Of a stretch of DNA of 64,000 nucleotides, positions 11,815-24,400 are shown piece by piece. Each line of letters begins with the position of its first letter. Within the stretch, counting starts at the first letter, position 1. A program made the translations under genes and the position numbers. Origin of the DNA: Rhynchonema sp. JSB1_4 (Eukaryota; Nematoda; Chromadorea; Monhysterida; Xyalidae); contig JASAMV010009294.1 in the NCBI GenBank assembly GCA_030248065.1, positions 22,747-86,746 on the forward strand, written 5' to 3'. The notes under the pieces are model-generated. The model saw only the letters and a program-made list of their open reading frames with translations, made no database searches and was not told the origin of the DNA.

Positions 11815-11930
11815 CTAAGCAGGCAAGAAGTGGCAAACGATCTTGCGTGCAATCGCATGCAATGGGCATGATAACAACCAATAGTAAGTAACAGAGAGCT
11901 CTAACTTGCGCAGCACAGTGATAATAATTA
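11815..11930. repeat. Dispersed repeat with ATGGGCATGATA core, copy 2
   Basis: Second copy of the 11215-11320 repeat in the same orientation, with AATGGGCATGATAACAACCA as its best-preserved segment. Confidence 0.45.
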
Positions 11931-12601
11931 TAGTGGTCTAGGTCTCTTAATGACCAGCTGTGACCCAGGCCTAAAAATGAACAATTATTGTGCACATTGT
12001 GGAAAATATATGGAATCGTCGTCTCAATAACAGCCTCCCACAAACTATTGTGACAGAGTTCCTTGACCAACTGAGCTTATCCTCTGAAGTGAATGTGAAT
12101 CAGTTATGTTCTATAATACTGGGAAACGTTCGCACCAGGGGTGTAGAACTGTTTTATGCGGAAACATTTGCGAAACGTGCAACTTTATGCTGCTTTTTCA
12201 CTCACTGGTGCATGCACACATGGACTTCATGCATCCTTAACCAGTCTTGTGGTCACGTGAATCAACCAATAGCATTTTACCTTGCACCATCATATGCGTC
12301 TTGACGAGCGGATTCGATTGATATATGGTTTCAATGACATACGACGTACTGTTTTCTCACAAGCTTAGTTTCGAATGCGTGTAAATTATGACGTTCATCT
12401 TGTTGGAGGGTTGTTTGACCTGAATGCACAATTTACAGTTCACATGCTCCTTCGCAATCGCTGCAACCTTCAGCTTCATGTTTGCATGCTGTGAGTGCGT
12501 ACCCATTAGACAAAAGTGCAACCCAAGTTTGAGGTTCCCAACCCATGTTAACAGCACACAATCAGCACGAAACTGCTCGTTCCCTCTTAACTATGGGACG
12601 C

Positions 12602-12712
12602 TGAGACATGAGGTATTGTCGCAGAATGAGGTACAGGGACATGAGGTATTGTCGCAGAATCAGGTACTGCGCAACATGAGGTATCGCTCGGGATGAGGTA
12701 TCGTCTCACAAT
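12602..12712. repeat. Irregular tandem repeat CATGAGGTATTGTCGCA
   Basis: Five or so units of CATGAGGTATTGTCGCA-type sequence, the reverse complement of the 9808-9935 units. The 2.7 kb between the two clusters has no recognised gene. Confidence 0.6.
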
Positions 12713-14315
12713 CAAACAAGCAAACTCACCCACTGCTTCTGATACCAAGTTTGTGGTCCAAAATAACCGGTGAAAAAGGGACCAAACGAGTTGTGTTTCA
12801 TTATGATTCGTACTTTTGGTCAAATTTTTTGCCTTTTGCACATGGAACCAAAACACAGTCTTGAGTATTTATACGACACAAAATCGTGTTGCAATCAGGT
12901 ATGAACCATAGAAAAGCACAAAATTTTACATAGGGCTCTATTCAGAAGATTGTTCGAATAAAGCTAAGCAATGGTGGGCATCGAATGCATATTAAAAATT
13001 GAAAGCAACCCAGTCACATATGCCGGAAACGAGCAATTTTATGCGAGTCGCAGTATTTGACTAACCAATTTCTGATTTGTCGTGAATATTTTTGTGATAT
13101 TATTCCTTTCCCAGTACGAAGCTCAACAGACGCAATTTTCGATCCCCCAGTTAATGAAACATCATGACGACCGCATTTCTCATATCAGTTGTTTATGTTT
13201 GTGTTGTGTTGTTGGTGACGCACCTGTGTGGAGCAAAAGTGGTGGAATTGCCTTATCCCGACCCAGTTTGGTCTCAGCTTTTTTCTATTGCATGACATTG
13301 TGTAACACCCGTGTCTTTCCCAGATTGTACACATGGAGATCAAAATACAACTGATGATGAACGAGATCATGGGCAAAATCGCTGAGACCATGGTCAGTTG
13401 TTTGGCTGAGGTTTCCATCCAAGTATGGTATACAATTCACTACAATTGTTTGATCGGTCCTCAATCTGTCGTCGATAACCCCTTCGTGTGATTTTTCTGA
13501 TGTTTTTGTGATTGAGTGCCGAAAGTCGAGTTGTCCACCAAGTGTAGAGCATATGTAGTTGTTGGCCTTTTCTTCGCCTAAACGTGAATTATATATCGTT
13601 CTTCAAGTTCCAAAAGAACCGATAGGAACCAAGTATGGTTGTTGCATGATAGCACCCGGGCACAACACCAAATTCTGAAGTCGCTAAAGATTTTTTTTGG
13701 GATCAGGGGCTTGGCCGAATTGGTGGTGATCAGGGGTAGGGTTCAAACTGGATTGCAAGTTTGGAACCGGGATCGGGACCACCTCCATGAATTTTCGGGA
13801 TCGGAATCGGGACAGAAAAAAGTTTGGGATCGGGGTTAGCCAAGTTCGGAATCAGGATCAGAGCAAATATTTTTAGTCATGTAAGAACCGATGATTTTGT
13901 GGCTCTTTATCAAAGTTTATGCATCGAAATTAGTTGAAGGCCCCTTGTTAATGAAACAGGTGTAAAAATAAATGATTTTGAGTCTAAATATAGCATCTGA
14001 TAAAGAAATAAACACTTTCAGTGCAAAACAGCGGGTGGTGAAAGTCTTCTGATCCCGAAAAGTTTCGGGATCGGGATGTCGATCATACTTATCAGCCATC
14101 ACAGTGCTGATGCAAACTTTGCCCTTTGGTATCCAGATATTAGCGTGCTGTAGCAATATGGAACAAAAATATGCCATCAAATGATCTGAATTTCGTTTTT
14201 TCGTATTGTCACAGGTTTCAATTTTTTTCAAAAGTTAGGGTGTTTAGCAACAAGAGACAAAAAGTGAAATCCAAAACGTATTTGTACCTACATCGTGAGC
14301 AGCAGTACCTTCAAT
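12713..14315. other. Gene-poor stretch with a GGGATCGGG-rich repeat
   Basis: No exon supported. From about 13690 to 14080 the DNA is rich in GGGATC(A/G)GGG-type words (for example GGGATCGGGA, GGATCGGAATCGGGA), and near 14050 there is TTTCGGGATCGGGATGTCGA. This resembles the self-similar repeat families at 30.4, 36.4 and 41.9 kb in style but not in exact word. Copies of TGAAACATC lie at 13155-13163 and nearby. Confidence 0.4.
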
Positions 14316-14743
14316 TATACTTGCGGGCCGGAAAAAAAACCGTTTTTTTTCCGAAAAAAAAACCGAAAAAAACCGTTTTTTTTCCGAGGCCCGGAAAAAT
14401 ACGTTTTTATTTTTCCGGAAATTTTTCCAAGTGGCAACTTTTGGAAAAAAAACGGTTTTTTTTCCAAAAATTTCCGAGATATTTTTTTTGGTTGCAATAG
14501 AATGTTGTCAAAACCAATGTAAATCGGTACTAAACAGTTCAAAATGAGCACTTTTTAATCTCCAAGTGCATTCTTAGCCTGTTTCAGGCCATTTCCCGAC
14601 GAAAATTTCTCCAAAATAGGCGTTTTTGGACCATGGGTATCCTTAAGTACTGGAAAAATATTTGGAAAAAAACGGTTTTTTTTTTCGGAAAAAAAACGGT
14701 TTTTTTTCCAAAAATATATTTTGCGGAAAAATACGCAAGTATA
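14316..14743. mobile_element. DNA transposon fragment with TATACTTGCG termini and 8-bp target duplication
   Basis: Inverted ends TATACTTGCG / CGCAAGTATA flanked by CCTTCAAT on both sides, an exact 8-bp duplication. The ~428-bp interior is built from runs of the type CGGAAAAAAAACGG in both orientations, so it is internally palindromic. A second copy lies at 42259-43057. This copy preserves the uninterrupted sequence at the place where the second copy carries a hAT insertion. Confidence 0.8.
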
Positions 14744-15006
14744 CCTTCAATCGATTTGGCCGATCTTGGTGTATGAGCTCATGCCCGGTTTGTGTGTGTT
14801 GCATGAAGCGAATCAAGACTGTCATTTCAGATGGGTGTCCCCGGTATTGGTGCGCCATCAGCCAAGAAGTTTTTCCAAAAATTGCGAAGGAAGAAAAGAG
14901 AATTTCGATGACATTACTTTCCAGTGCACGAAACAAACTTATAGGCAATCCATCGGCTCATGGCACTTTTTATACACACAGTGCGCGTGCAGCAGCACAC
15001 GCCGTT

Positions 15007-15220
15007 GGGTGATATTTTCGAAATGGTGTAAAGGTCAGTTGGGTGTAAAGGTCGGTCGACAGCTCAGTGTGATAGACCTCGGTGTAAACTTGAAACATTC
15101 CACGTTAATAACAGGCAATGTTTCACGTTTACACCGAGCTACGCCGACCGAGCTTTCGACCGAACTTTACACCGACCTCTACGCCCAACTGACCTTTACA
15201 CCGTTTCGAAAATATCACCC
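15007..15220. mobile_element. Foldback MITE, 214 bp
   Basis: Nearly perfect inverted arms: GGGTGATATTTTCGAAATGG on the left, complement on the right, continuing GTGTAAAGGTCAGTTGGG. The arms repeat GGTGTAAAGGTC-like words. I could not define a clear target duplication. Any long frame crossing it is accidental. Confidence 0.75.
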
Positions 15221-16945
15221 ATTTTCTGAACAAAATGTACACTTTGAGCGAGTGTCATACTTTGATGGCCCGCTTTTTAATTTATCCGGTTTTCATTTGC
15301 TGCTTGACATAACACTTTTCTGCACTGTTGCAAAATTTGGGGATGTTTCAACAGATAACTGCAGAGAATAGATGCATTCATTGACGGCAGTAATGTAGCA
15401 TGTAGCCTGTGTGTGTTGAGTGCCATGAGCGGCGGATTGCCTATACATACATATACTGTATTTGATCACAGCTCAACCGAAGTTTGGTTTTTACTGTTTT
15501 CTTGTTCATCAACCGTTTTTTGCAAGCGTGTGTGAATAAAACGCATTTCTGCATATCGAGAAAATTTCAACTTTTTCAGCAAGAAAATAGTTTTCACGGA
15601 TCAATCCACAAATCCAAATGCTTCAAACAAGCAAAGTAATTTACGTAATACAAGTCATTTAGACCAGCGTTGTGGTTCAAGATACAGTAGCATACCAAAG
15701 AACAAAATTTTAACACAATGATTCATTGAATTTCAAAACCAGAAATCATTTTGTGAACTGAAGATGTGTAAACAGCTTCCCAAACGATAATCGTTAGTAA
15801 AAACGTTTCAGTTGACTAGTAAAAGGACAACCTACCCAAAAGAAAACGCTAAATTCGTGCAAAAGACAACATCCCAAAGAAGCACATGAACCAGTAAAAA
15901 CCCAAAAACAATATACAGTATGACAATTGACTTACATATACCCTGTTTGAAACATCAACCAATTCGGTCGACTCTCAAACCACACAGCCAAACTAGTTGA
16001 TGTTTCATAAAAGCGCAAAACGGCAGATCCAGTTAAGGAGAACGAGAAATTGAATATTGAATGCGTCTTGGGGCTAACATAACCAAAAGCAAAAGAAAAA
16101 CTAAAATGAATATGTAAACAAAATGACATGTATCCATCCAGGGTGTATGTGGTTTGTTGTTGGTCAGACTCTAAAATGAAGTAATCGTTTTAGCCAGTCA
16201 GGTATTGTGAAGGCAAGTAAAGTATGCGCTCCCGAAATAAAAAATCAAACCCAGTAAAATCACAATTTCAGCAAAACTTTCAGAAATTTCCATTTAATAT
16301 CATTCTTTTTCATCCAAAAGAATCATAAACGAAGCAACAGGAACAGCATTTGATGCTTCAAGAAAAGAGATAAGAAAACTGATACAGTCAAACCTAAATC
16401 ACAATTCAAATATGTATGCGAAGTTAAATCAAATGAAATGGCTAGATTATTCTCGCTAAAAAAACAAACCATTTTCAGTCCAAAGTCTGATTTCGTTGCA
16501 TTCGACAATACATGTACTGGAATATACTGTAGCTGAATGCCTGGCTGGCTGATGTTCCACAGACAGACAAAAACGAGCCATTGCACATCAGCACCAACCC
16601 TATACATATTCACACAAAGAAAATCATAAATTACGAATGGTTATATAGTACAAATCCAACATTCAATGAATCGCAAATGGAAATCAATAATCGACGAAAG
16701 ACGCAACAGTCACAGTGTAGTGATCAAGGAGCAATGAAACATCAGGTAATACAAAGCTCGTCAACTAAAAGGCGACTGAAAACTTGCTGCAGCATGTAAA
16801 GAGTGGCGTCTAAATTGGTAAGCCCGCTGGTGAATGAGAAATTGGGTGAAAACAGCCGTTCAGAAACATAATAGTTATGTTTCACACGCCAACCATTACA
16901 TCAAGCAACATCACTTTCAGTCCACCCTAATGCGTGCTTGGCAAT
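15221..16945. other. 3' flank of TRIP12, no gene recognised
   Basis: A-rich on plus, no exon supported. Three GATGTTFCA-type motif copies are present, written in full as GATGTTTCA on one strand or the other, at 15342-15350, 15948-15956 and 15999-16007, and another at 16735-16743. It probably includes the 3' untranslated region of the TRIP12-type gene, whose stop is at 16946-16948. Confidence 0.35.
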
Positions 16946-18437
16946 CTATGTCAAAAAGAACGCATAAACGTGCTGCATGGCAATGTTGAACTTGCTCGTG
17001 AACGCGTCATAGTTTGTGTATGCGGGAATCTTCAGGTAATTGTAGCAGGTCATTGCCGACGGCAAGTCGTCGTCCGGCTGCGGCACCGTTTTGCGAACGG
17101 CCGTTAGTGGAGGGTTGAGACCGCGGAAACCTGTACATTCGCCAAACGAAACATTATAAATGGAACTTGGAATGGAACTACATACACATGAACGCATTCT
17201 TGACGCAAATCCAGGTCTGGGATGTTTGACGAAAGAATATCATGGTTGTTTACGGAAGCAAGCAGGCTAAAGTCTGAAAAATAGCGCAGGGAAAAGTGCT
17301 CAGCGACCAAGAAATGTTCTAAAACAGACCCACATTGCAGTCAGTGAACACAAATGTCACAAACTTGCAGTCAACGATAAGCGAGTTGTGTTGTCGAAAA
17401 TAACACCGAACAACGATGGAGACTATTGTTCGAGGAATTTAGCTTTTACTTTACACTTAGTTTGTTAGATGGCTATTGCAATGAACTGAACGCTGAGTCA
17501 CTCTTTGATATCGTGCTGGTAAAACGTTTGCGATTTTCAAATCTTTAATCGAACCAGACCCTAAGCTATGGAAAAAGTAAAGTGTTCCGTTACCTCCAAC
17601 GGGCAATTTCGGGCTTCCAGTCACAAATTGAAGAAACTTGCGACGCTGGTCCGGATCGAAACTAGCCATCATCTGCAAATCAAGTACGTAAAAATTGAAC
17701 ATAATTTTGAATCAATACCAAATCAAAATTACACGTTTGCTACTCTTGACTCAGAGACTAGGCTAAGGTCGTCATGCCCGTCATTGCTATGGCAATGCGA
17801 TGCAGAACTTGCAGATCATTTAGCATCACGGCCAACTACGGTTGATTTCCAGTCGCAATATCCCATATGAAACATCACCTGGACGAGCCAAATGATCTGC
17901 GGCGAATCGTGCGTGAATCCGTGATCGGGCTTGATGGCCGCCAGCAACGTGTTCGCATCCCAGTGACCGGCCAACGATGAACCACAGAACAGCTCGTCCA
18001 GTTCGTCCGCGTAGAACCTGTGTGTGTGCAGAATATCGACTTGTTATTGGCAAATTACAATAATTGTGGACAATCACGGCAGTGCTGTTGTTGCTTGCTA
18101 TCATGCCCATCGAAAATTTTCAGAATATTGATCTAAGCCAGTCTGCTCGCTGCTGCGCCTGCCACGCCACTGACGCAATAGACTACGTTATTACGCAACA
18201 GTTATCATCGTCAGTGAAATGCACTATAGGGGAATTGTCTCCTGAACAGCAGGACGAAAACATTATCACACACGCCCACAAGCCATCCAAACAACCAACC
18301 AGTGACGTGGTTTGGGGGGTGGGGTTATTCCCCCCCAATTTTTTTTTTTTCAAACCCCCCCCCAATTTTTTTTTTTCTCGAAAAAAAAATTTTATTTTAA
18401 TTTTTTTTTAATTTTTTTTTTTTTCTCACACACAAAA

Positions 18438-18471
<34 letters not shown>

Positions 18472-21400
18472 CTCTTTTTTTTCTCCCCCCCCCCCCCACG
18501 GCCCCTCTCTTTCCCCCAGCCAACCATTTGAGATAATTCAGATCGACCACTTGACGCAATCCCCTGGCCACGGCATCCATCTCACGTTGCACACCAGCGA
18601 CGAGACGCCAATGGGCACAAAGCTGAGAAGGATTGGCGAAACATTGTTATATTGTTGTCGTCATACAATGCGTGGTTACTGGCTACGAACAGTCAGGAAA
18701 TGAATGAATGACTTGTTTGAATGGCAGGACAAAAATGCAATACGACTCCACGTTCACAGTTCAAAAGTTCCGAAAAATGTTTGTCGTTGCAGACAATTTG
18801 GCAAAAGTTGTCAATATGATCTATGGTACTCACTCAGAAAACAACACAAAACGTTTCCCAACCCACGTCTGTGATCGCAACGCAAAATAAAAAAAACCAC
18901 AACAGAAACAGCTGATCAAGTATGTAATCACCAACTTCCACAAATCTGAGCACATTCTGTCGTTCCACATTCATGCCCCCTCCACCTTTTAACAGTTCCA
19001 TATCGTAGCCGGGCAATGTGAAATTGGCACACAAATCGGACAATTCCGATGCAGACATGCCTGAATCGTAAAGGCGTTAAGAAACAGAAAGCTTCAGAAA
19101 TATCAAAACATCATAATTCTCAGTCGGTATGAAAGACGGTGATCGGTACCTGGGGCCATTTGTTCTTCACCACCGTAAACGGTGTTTACCAGCTGTCTGG
19201 GAACAATTTTTAGGCCGGTGTAATTAGAGACAGATAGGTAAATGTGAAATAGGTATAGGTAATGCAGAACGTCACGTGACCAAAGCAAGGCTGGGCCAGA
19301 CAGATCACCGCGTTTTGATATTGGCTCAGAGACTAGGCTATGGTCCTCACATGCACGAACGCAAATAATGCGCCCGCGTGATACAGAACTTGCAGAAAGT
19401 TTTCCATCATCGCCAATAATAACTCATCCCGTCTGGCTGATGTTTAACTCTCACAACATAAACAAGGACGTACCCAACGTTTGTCGCATTGATTGCCACA
19501 TGTGCGGGTCCAATTGTTCGAGGTCACACAGGGACAACTCGTTTTCCTCACACAACAGCCAACGGTAGAACACCGGGTTCAGTGGAATGTCCAGCTGAAA
19601 TATAGTGGGAAAGGGATTTTACAGGTCACATTGTAACGGAATGTTTAGTCAGGTAGGGTGCACAGATATTGTGTGAGTTTTTGCGTGTACCCTGATGGTG
19701 TGATGTTTTGCGGATCATGGAAAATTCTAACAAACTTTTGTGTCCGAGTGTAATCTTGTCGGGCTCAGAGACATGGCTAGTTGTAATCAACTGTTGTGGG
19801 AACATCAGATAATGTAGGTACAAACACTTGCATCATTGCCCAAATGTGTGACGAGACAGCCGCACAAAAGATCGCTCATGTTACAGAAAGTAAAAACCTA
19901 TCATAGCAAGCAATAAAACAAATCCAACAAAAACAAGATCCGCACCATTCTAGCGTCAATGAGTGCCTGTCCCATCAGTCTGCCGATGAATTCGAAATGT
20001 TTGGCGCGCAATTCGCGTTGTTTTGCTCCCCCACCGCCAGTGGGCGCATGTGGCGCTGGGTACAGCCCGTTCGGACACGCGACGTACTCGACCAGTGCAC
20101 CACCTAGATTGGACAGCAGTTGTTGCGAAATGATTAGGATTCTTTGGAATTGAAACGTTGGTCTGTGGTTTGTGTCACAGCCTCGTTTGAACAACATCGT
20201 TCTAAGAAATGGATTCGCAATGGTCATCAGCATGGAAAAACAAAACACAGCATCACCCGCATGTTCAGCTGGCAGCTTCACTTTGTCGCCGTGGAACATC
20301 TTCAAGTTGAACTGTTGTAGTTCGCGGGACAAGTTTGTGTAGAACTCCAGCGTTGGTCCATAACCAGTTCCGGCCTGTAAAGTTCTTGGTGCTAAATTAG
20401 CAGTCAGTTTGTTAGGATTGTCACAGTTTGGGAATCAGAGTTTTGCATTGTTCCTCATTTAATTAGCGAATGTATAAAGGTTTTATAATCATAAAGACAT
20501 TCATAGAGGCCTTGGTTGTAATCATTGGAACTACGTATAACACAAAAAAGCCGCTGCTAAAATGCTCGAACCTCTCCCTCAAAGCTGACTTCAAGCAGCG
20601 GACGCGAGTTGCCCATACGCAGTAATGTGTCCTCGCTCTGACGTAGAATATCGTCACGTTTGACCACCACCTGCAGTTGAACAGAAATACATACATAGCT
20701 AAGAATTGTTTGTTCATTACTTACTTAGCTTGGAACCCTGAGCATGTGCATACGAAATCAACTGACTGAATATCGTGCCAGGAGGAATAGTAGCACTAAC
20801 GAAACATTTACTACCAGAATACGTTTTTTCGCATTTCCGATCACGAGCCACAAACAAGTAACGTCTAAAGTCGAATACAACATGGCCACGTACAAAGGTG
20901 TCAACTAATTGAGTTCTCGCAGTGAGGCAATAGGTGCGCTGTCAACTGGGCGTCGCGTGTCCAGTTAGTGGCACATGAGATAAACCGAACGGGTGGTGTC
21001 CCCAACTTACCACAAATTAAAATGAAAGCGTCACCACCACCAGAAAATGGGACGCACCTTTTTCTTATCCAACCGGGGCGTCAACCTATTGTGCGTGTCG
21101 GTGTCATTGTGCGACTGTGGCTCGGCAGCAGCCACATGCACCAGTGCACGCTCGCGACCGAATGCGCACGCGTACAACAACTGACGACGACACGAGAATG
21201 GCAGCAAGAATGGACTGCAACCATAATCGCGATTGGCATTCATATTTGTATGGCATAACTTTGAAGCACGGCGGTGTTATTTATCTGCTGAGAAGTATGA
21301 TTGTGAACCCATCGTAGGCACAATCAAGCCTGAGCTGTCTTGCAAAACAAAGAATAATAATGTGCGAATTAGGTTATTTTGTTTCATAGAAGCGCAGCAT

Positions 21401-24400
21401 AAAAAGGATTTTTCGCCACACACACACACGTAAGTTTGACAGTGCACTCACCAACAAGTAGCGACATTTTGCAACCACGGTGGCAAGTACTGAGTGGCCA
21501 CCGACAGCACATCGTTGAGTTGACGTGTGGCCTTGGCTGCCAATTTTGGTGACACGAACAGACTGCACGGCACCAGCGGTTGCACACTCGATGGCCAGTA
21601 CGCTTTGTGCTCCTGAAATGCATCGGTACGTATGCGGGCCATCATACACACATGCACTGTCTAACCTGTTTATAGTGATACCACAGTGACCGGGACCTGT
21701 CATTTTCGGACACAACACAAAGAATATACCACGTAGAGCGAAGCAACTAAGAATTTATTAGAGATTGTGGACCAATAGCATACTCTAAAAGAACTGTAGC
21801 TGTGGGATAGTTAGTTATATGGAGCAGTTGGAGAAATGAACTGTGACGTCTACCGTGTTTGAAGCGACACGGTTTCAACAGTAATGTTTCCGTCTTTGAA
21901 AAATTATAAAATAAAAATTTTTGCGTTTCAGGGCGCAGAAAATAAAAACGGCGGAATTTGAAGAAGATTCGACAGCAAGATGTTCCGAAATCATAACAAA
22001 CTATTTATGTTCCCCACCCCACCAACAACAACCAACCATGTACAAATGGCACCAATGTTTGTTCAGTCCATACAATATGCGCATCATGATCATGTACTCA
22101 ACACACGGGTCGTCCATCTCAATCGGTAATGTTTCACACAGATACGCATCAAGCGGACACACGCGTGTCGGGATGACGCCTTCTGAAATCAGGCAAATTC
22201 GTGCAATTTTTCGTGACACTGACGATGCCTTGGTGCACCAAGACATTCAGGGGCTGAGAACCATAGAGGTCAAATGTGCTGGTCATCCGAACTGTGAGAA
22301 TCGACAAACTAACAAACCCGAAGGTCGTCGCATACCTCATTTTATCGCAAAAAGACATTTACAGCCCATTAGAACGGTATGACTATCTAGCTCGCTGAAT
22401 AAACAGTCTGCGGACAGTTCCTAACCAGTCCACAATTTGTCAGTGTGTCTCGGACTTCGACCAGGTGATCGACGTTTCTTCGATTTGCCCCCGCCACCAC
22501 TAGCGGGCGTTGCGCTCGCATCCATGCTCGTCGCTGATTGGTTGTTGTTGTTGGCGGGCGTGGTCTCCGTCGACGCTGCCTCGGGCGCCAGACGGTACCT
22601 GTCCAGTGCACGTGATGTTTCATAGATCGTACGTCAAACAATACATTTATCGAAATTGTTTTGCAAACATAATCCAAGCTTCATACAGTGAATAAAACTA
22701 GACCGAATCAAGTGAATTCGCTAAATGAGCTTTGACTGCAATGGTTCACGCCTGGATACGGCCCAAAACGATCCGAAACCAATGAAAGAGTAATAGTGAT
22801 GATGGAATCCCAGCAACGTATTCAAGCAGAAAAGCGAAAATATGAGCTAAAACTTCTATTTTGTTCCTGACGTGAACCAACCAGAGGATATGCGCGTTCA
22901 CCCAAATACTCGTGGCCAGCTGTACGGCGTCCATGTCCGAGCCCGTTGACGCGCCGCTCACAGCGAACTGACGGATTGCCTTGAAACAATTGGGTATCAT
23001 CAATAATTAGTGCGCCAGGCCGGGCCTTCATCATTCGGACAACAACGAGGCTCAGAACCATGGAAGTCAAATGTGCAGGTCATCAGAGCTGTGACAATCA
23101 GCAAACGACAAACCCGAAGGTTGTCACTTGCCGATCTCACCGCTTTGGTCAGACAACCATGTTTACAATCATCGCCTTCGCCTTGATTTCTTGAATAGGT
23201 ATTGAATAACATTCGTTTTCTTAATTTCAAATTTCAGGCCTGGGACACATATTTCCAGATCGCGAAACATTTCCATGCACAGCTGAAGAAGACGTGAGAG
23301 CAAACGGAAAGAATTGTATCATTTCACACTTAGGCTCATATGACAAGAACACTCAAGAACAAAAAGTTCTACCGACCTGCAAAATGGTCAAATTGCTGGG
23401 CAACACTTGATCATTCAACATCAGCTGCAGCTGTCGTCCATCCTCGCCAGCACGACGCACTGCGTTGTAACGGGCTGCCTGCTGTTTCACAAAAGAAGTT
23501 CATTGGATGACACGCAGAAACAACTAAATAACCACGAAGGTCGCGAGCTCAGATCATTTATTCTTCCACAACATGAATGTTCAGGTTTCAAGTGTCAATT
23601 GTTTGAAGTCATCACAGCAAACTTGTGACCTGACCAGACCAGCTGAGTGTGCCCCCCATACCTGTTCAATTTCATCGTCACTCGTGTCCCGATCATCACC
23701 ACTGGTTGTGTCGAGGTCGTCGTCATCTGTGGCACCTGCATTCGGATGGCGTAACTTTACAATAATAGACAATAACCAGACTGGACCCGTGCCTACGGCC
23801 CGGCTACAGAGCCGCGCCCGTGCCGTGCTCCCCCCCGAAGACCCGTTAGCATACCCAAAGCTACCCGTGAAAATTGACCCGTCCGCCCTTCCGAGGGAGG
23901 GGGCCACAGACACACATACAGACATACATACATACGCCTTCCTGTTTTAGTAGTATAGATTACTCATCAACCGGCCGGTGCGACGCAAGCGAAAAGCAAA
24001 TGAATGAAACACGAATAAAAAATATTGGCTTAGCGACAATTAAGTCATCAAAGAATCCAGACTGACGTGCAAATAGTCAAGTGCATCATAGCCAGCTAGG
24101 TAGTGACAGAAAATTTCTCTACTCAGTTAGAAATGGTTCTTTTTCGAGCGCGAATGCTATAGAAAAAGCCGCCATTAGTTTTGAATCATAACTACAGGTC
24201 TGTTGTTTTGCAGAACCGTAATTACCGCAATGAATAATCTTTATATTATGTGTCGGTTGCAAGATTCCAGGTCCCGATCATGTCACCACAAAGAGGGAAC
24301 AGACGTGCAGATCCCTCCCAACACAAACGCACCCCTCCTCAACACGCCCCGTTCGATCAAGTATCGTTCCACGGCTGATATCGGTGTCAACGGATCCACC

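Larger units (their letters stand above)
16946..20670 (-). other. TRIP12: TRIP12 HECT domain exons
   Basis: Exons from 20670 down to 16946 encode the HECT fold. Landmarks: [94 protein letters not shown] and [16 protein letters not shown]. Last comes [17 protein letters not shown] with the catalytic Cys codon at 17047-17045. The C-terminal tail is about 34 residues after the Cys, as in the family. In place of a charged linker seen in vertebrates there is a short one ([19 protein letters not shown]) in exons 19594-19479 and 19196-19150, with a GTTGGG donor that I infer from phase. An active ligase is expected. Confidence 0.92.

Noticed and set aside
14316..14743. Frames rich in Phe/Lys (FFFRKK words) at 14.3-14.7 and 42.2-43.0 kb
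   Set aside because: They are translations of the (A)n/(T)n-rich interior of the TATACTTGCG element.
14721..15371. 216-codon open frame on plus
   Set aside because: It crosses the end of one transposon and the whole 15007-15220 foldback; composition is accidental.
21667..21695. Mini-exon candidate in TRIP12 (encoding [12 protein letters not shown] sequence)
   Set aside because: It resembles the HWCHLYM region already supplied by exon 22182-22037, and that exon joins the next in phase without it.
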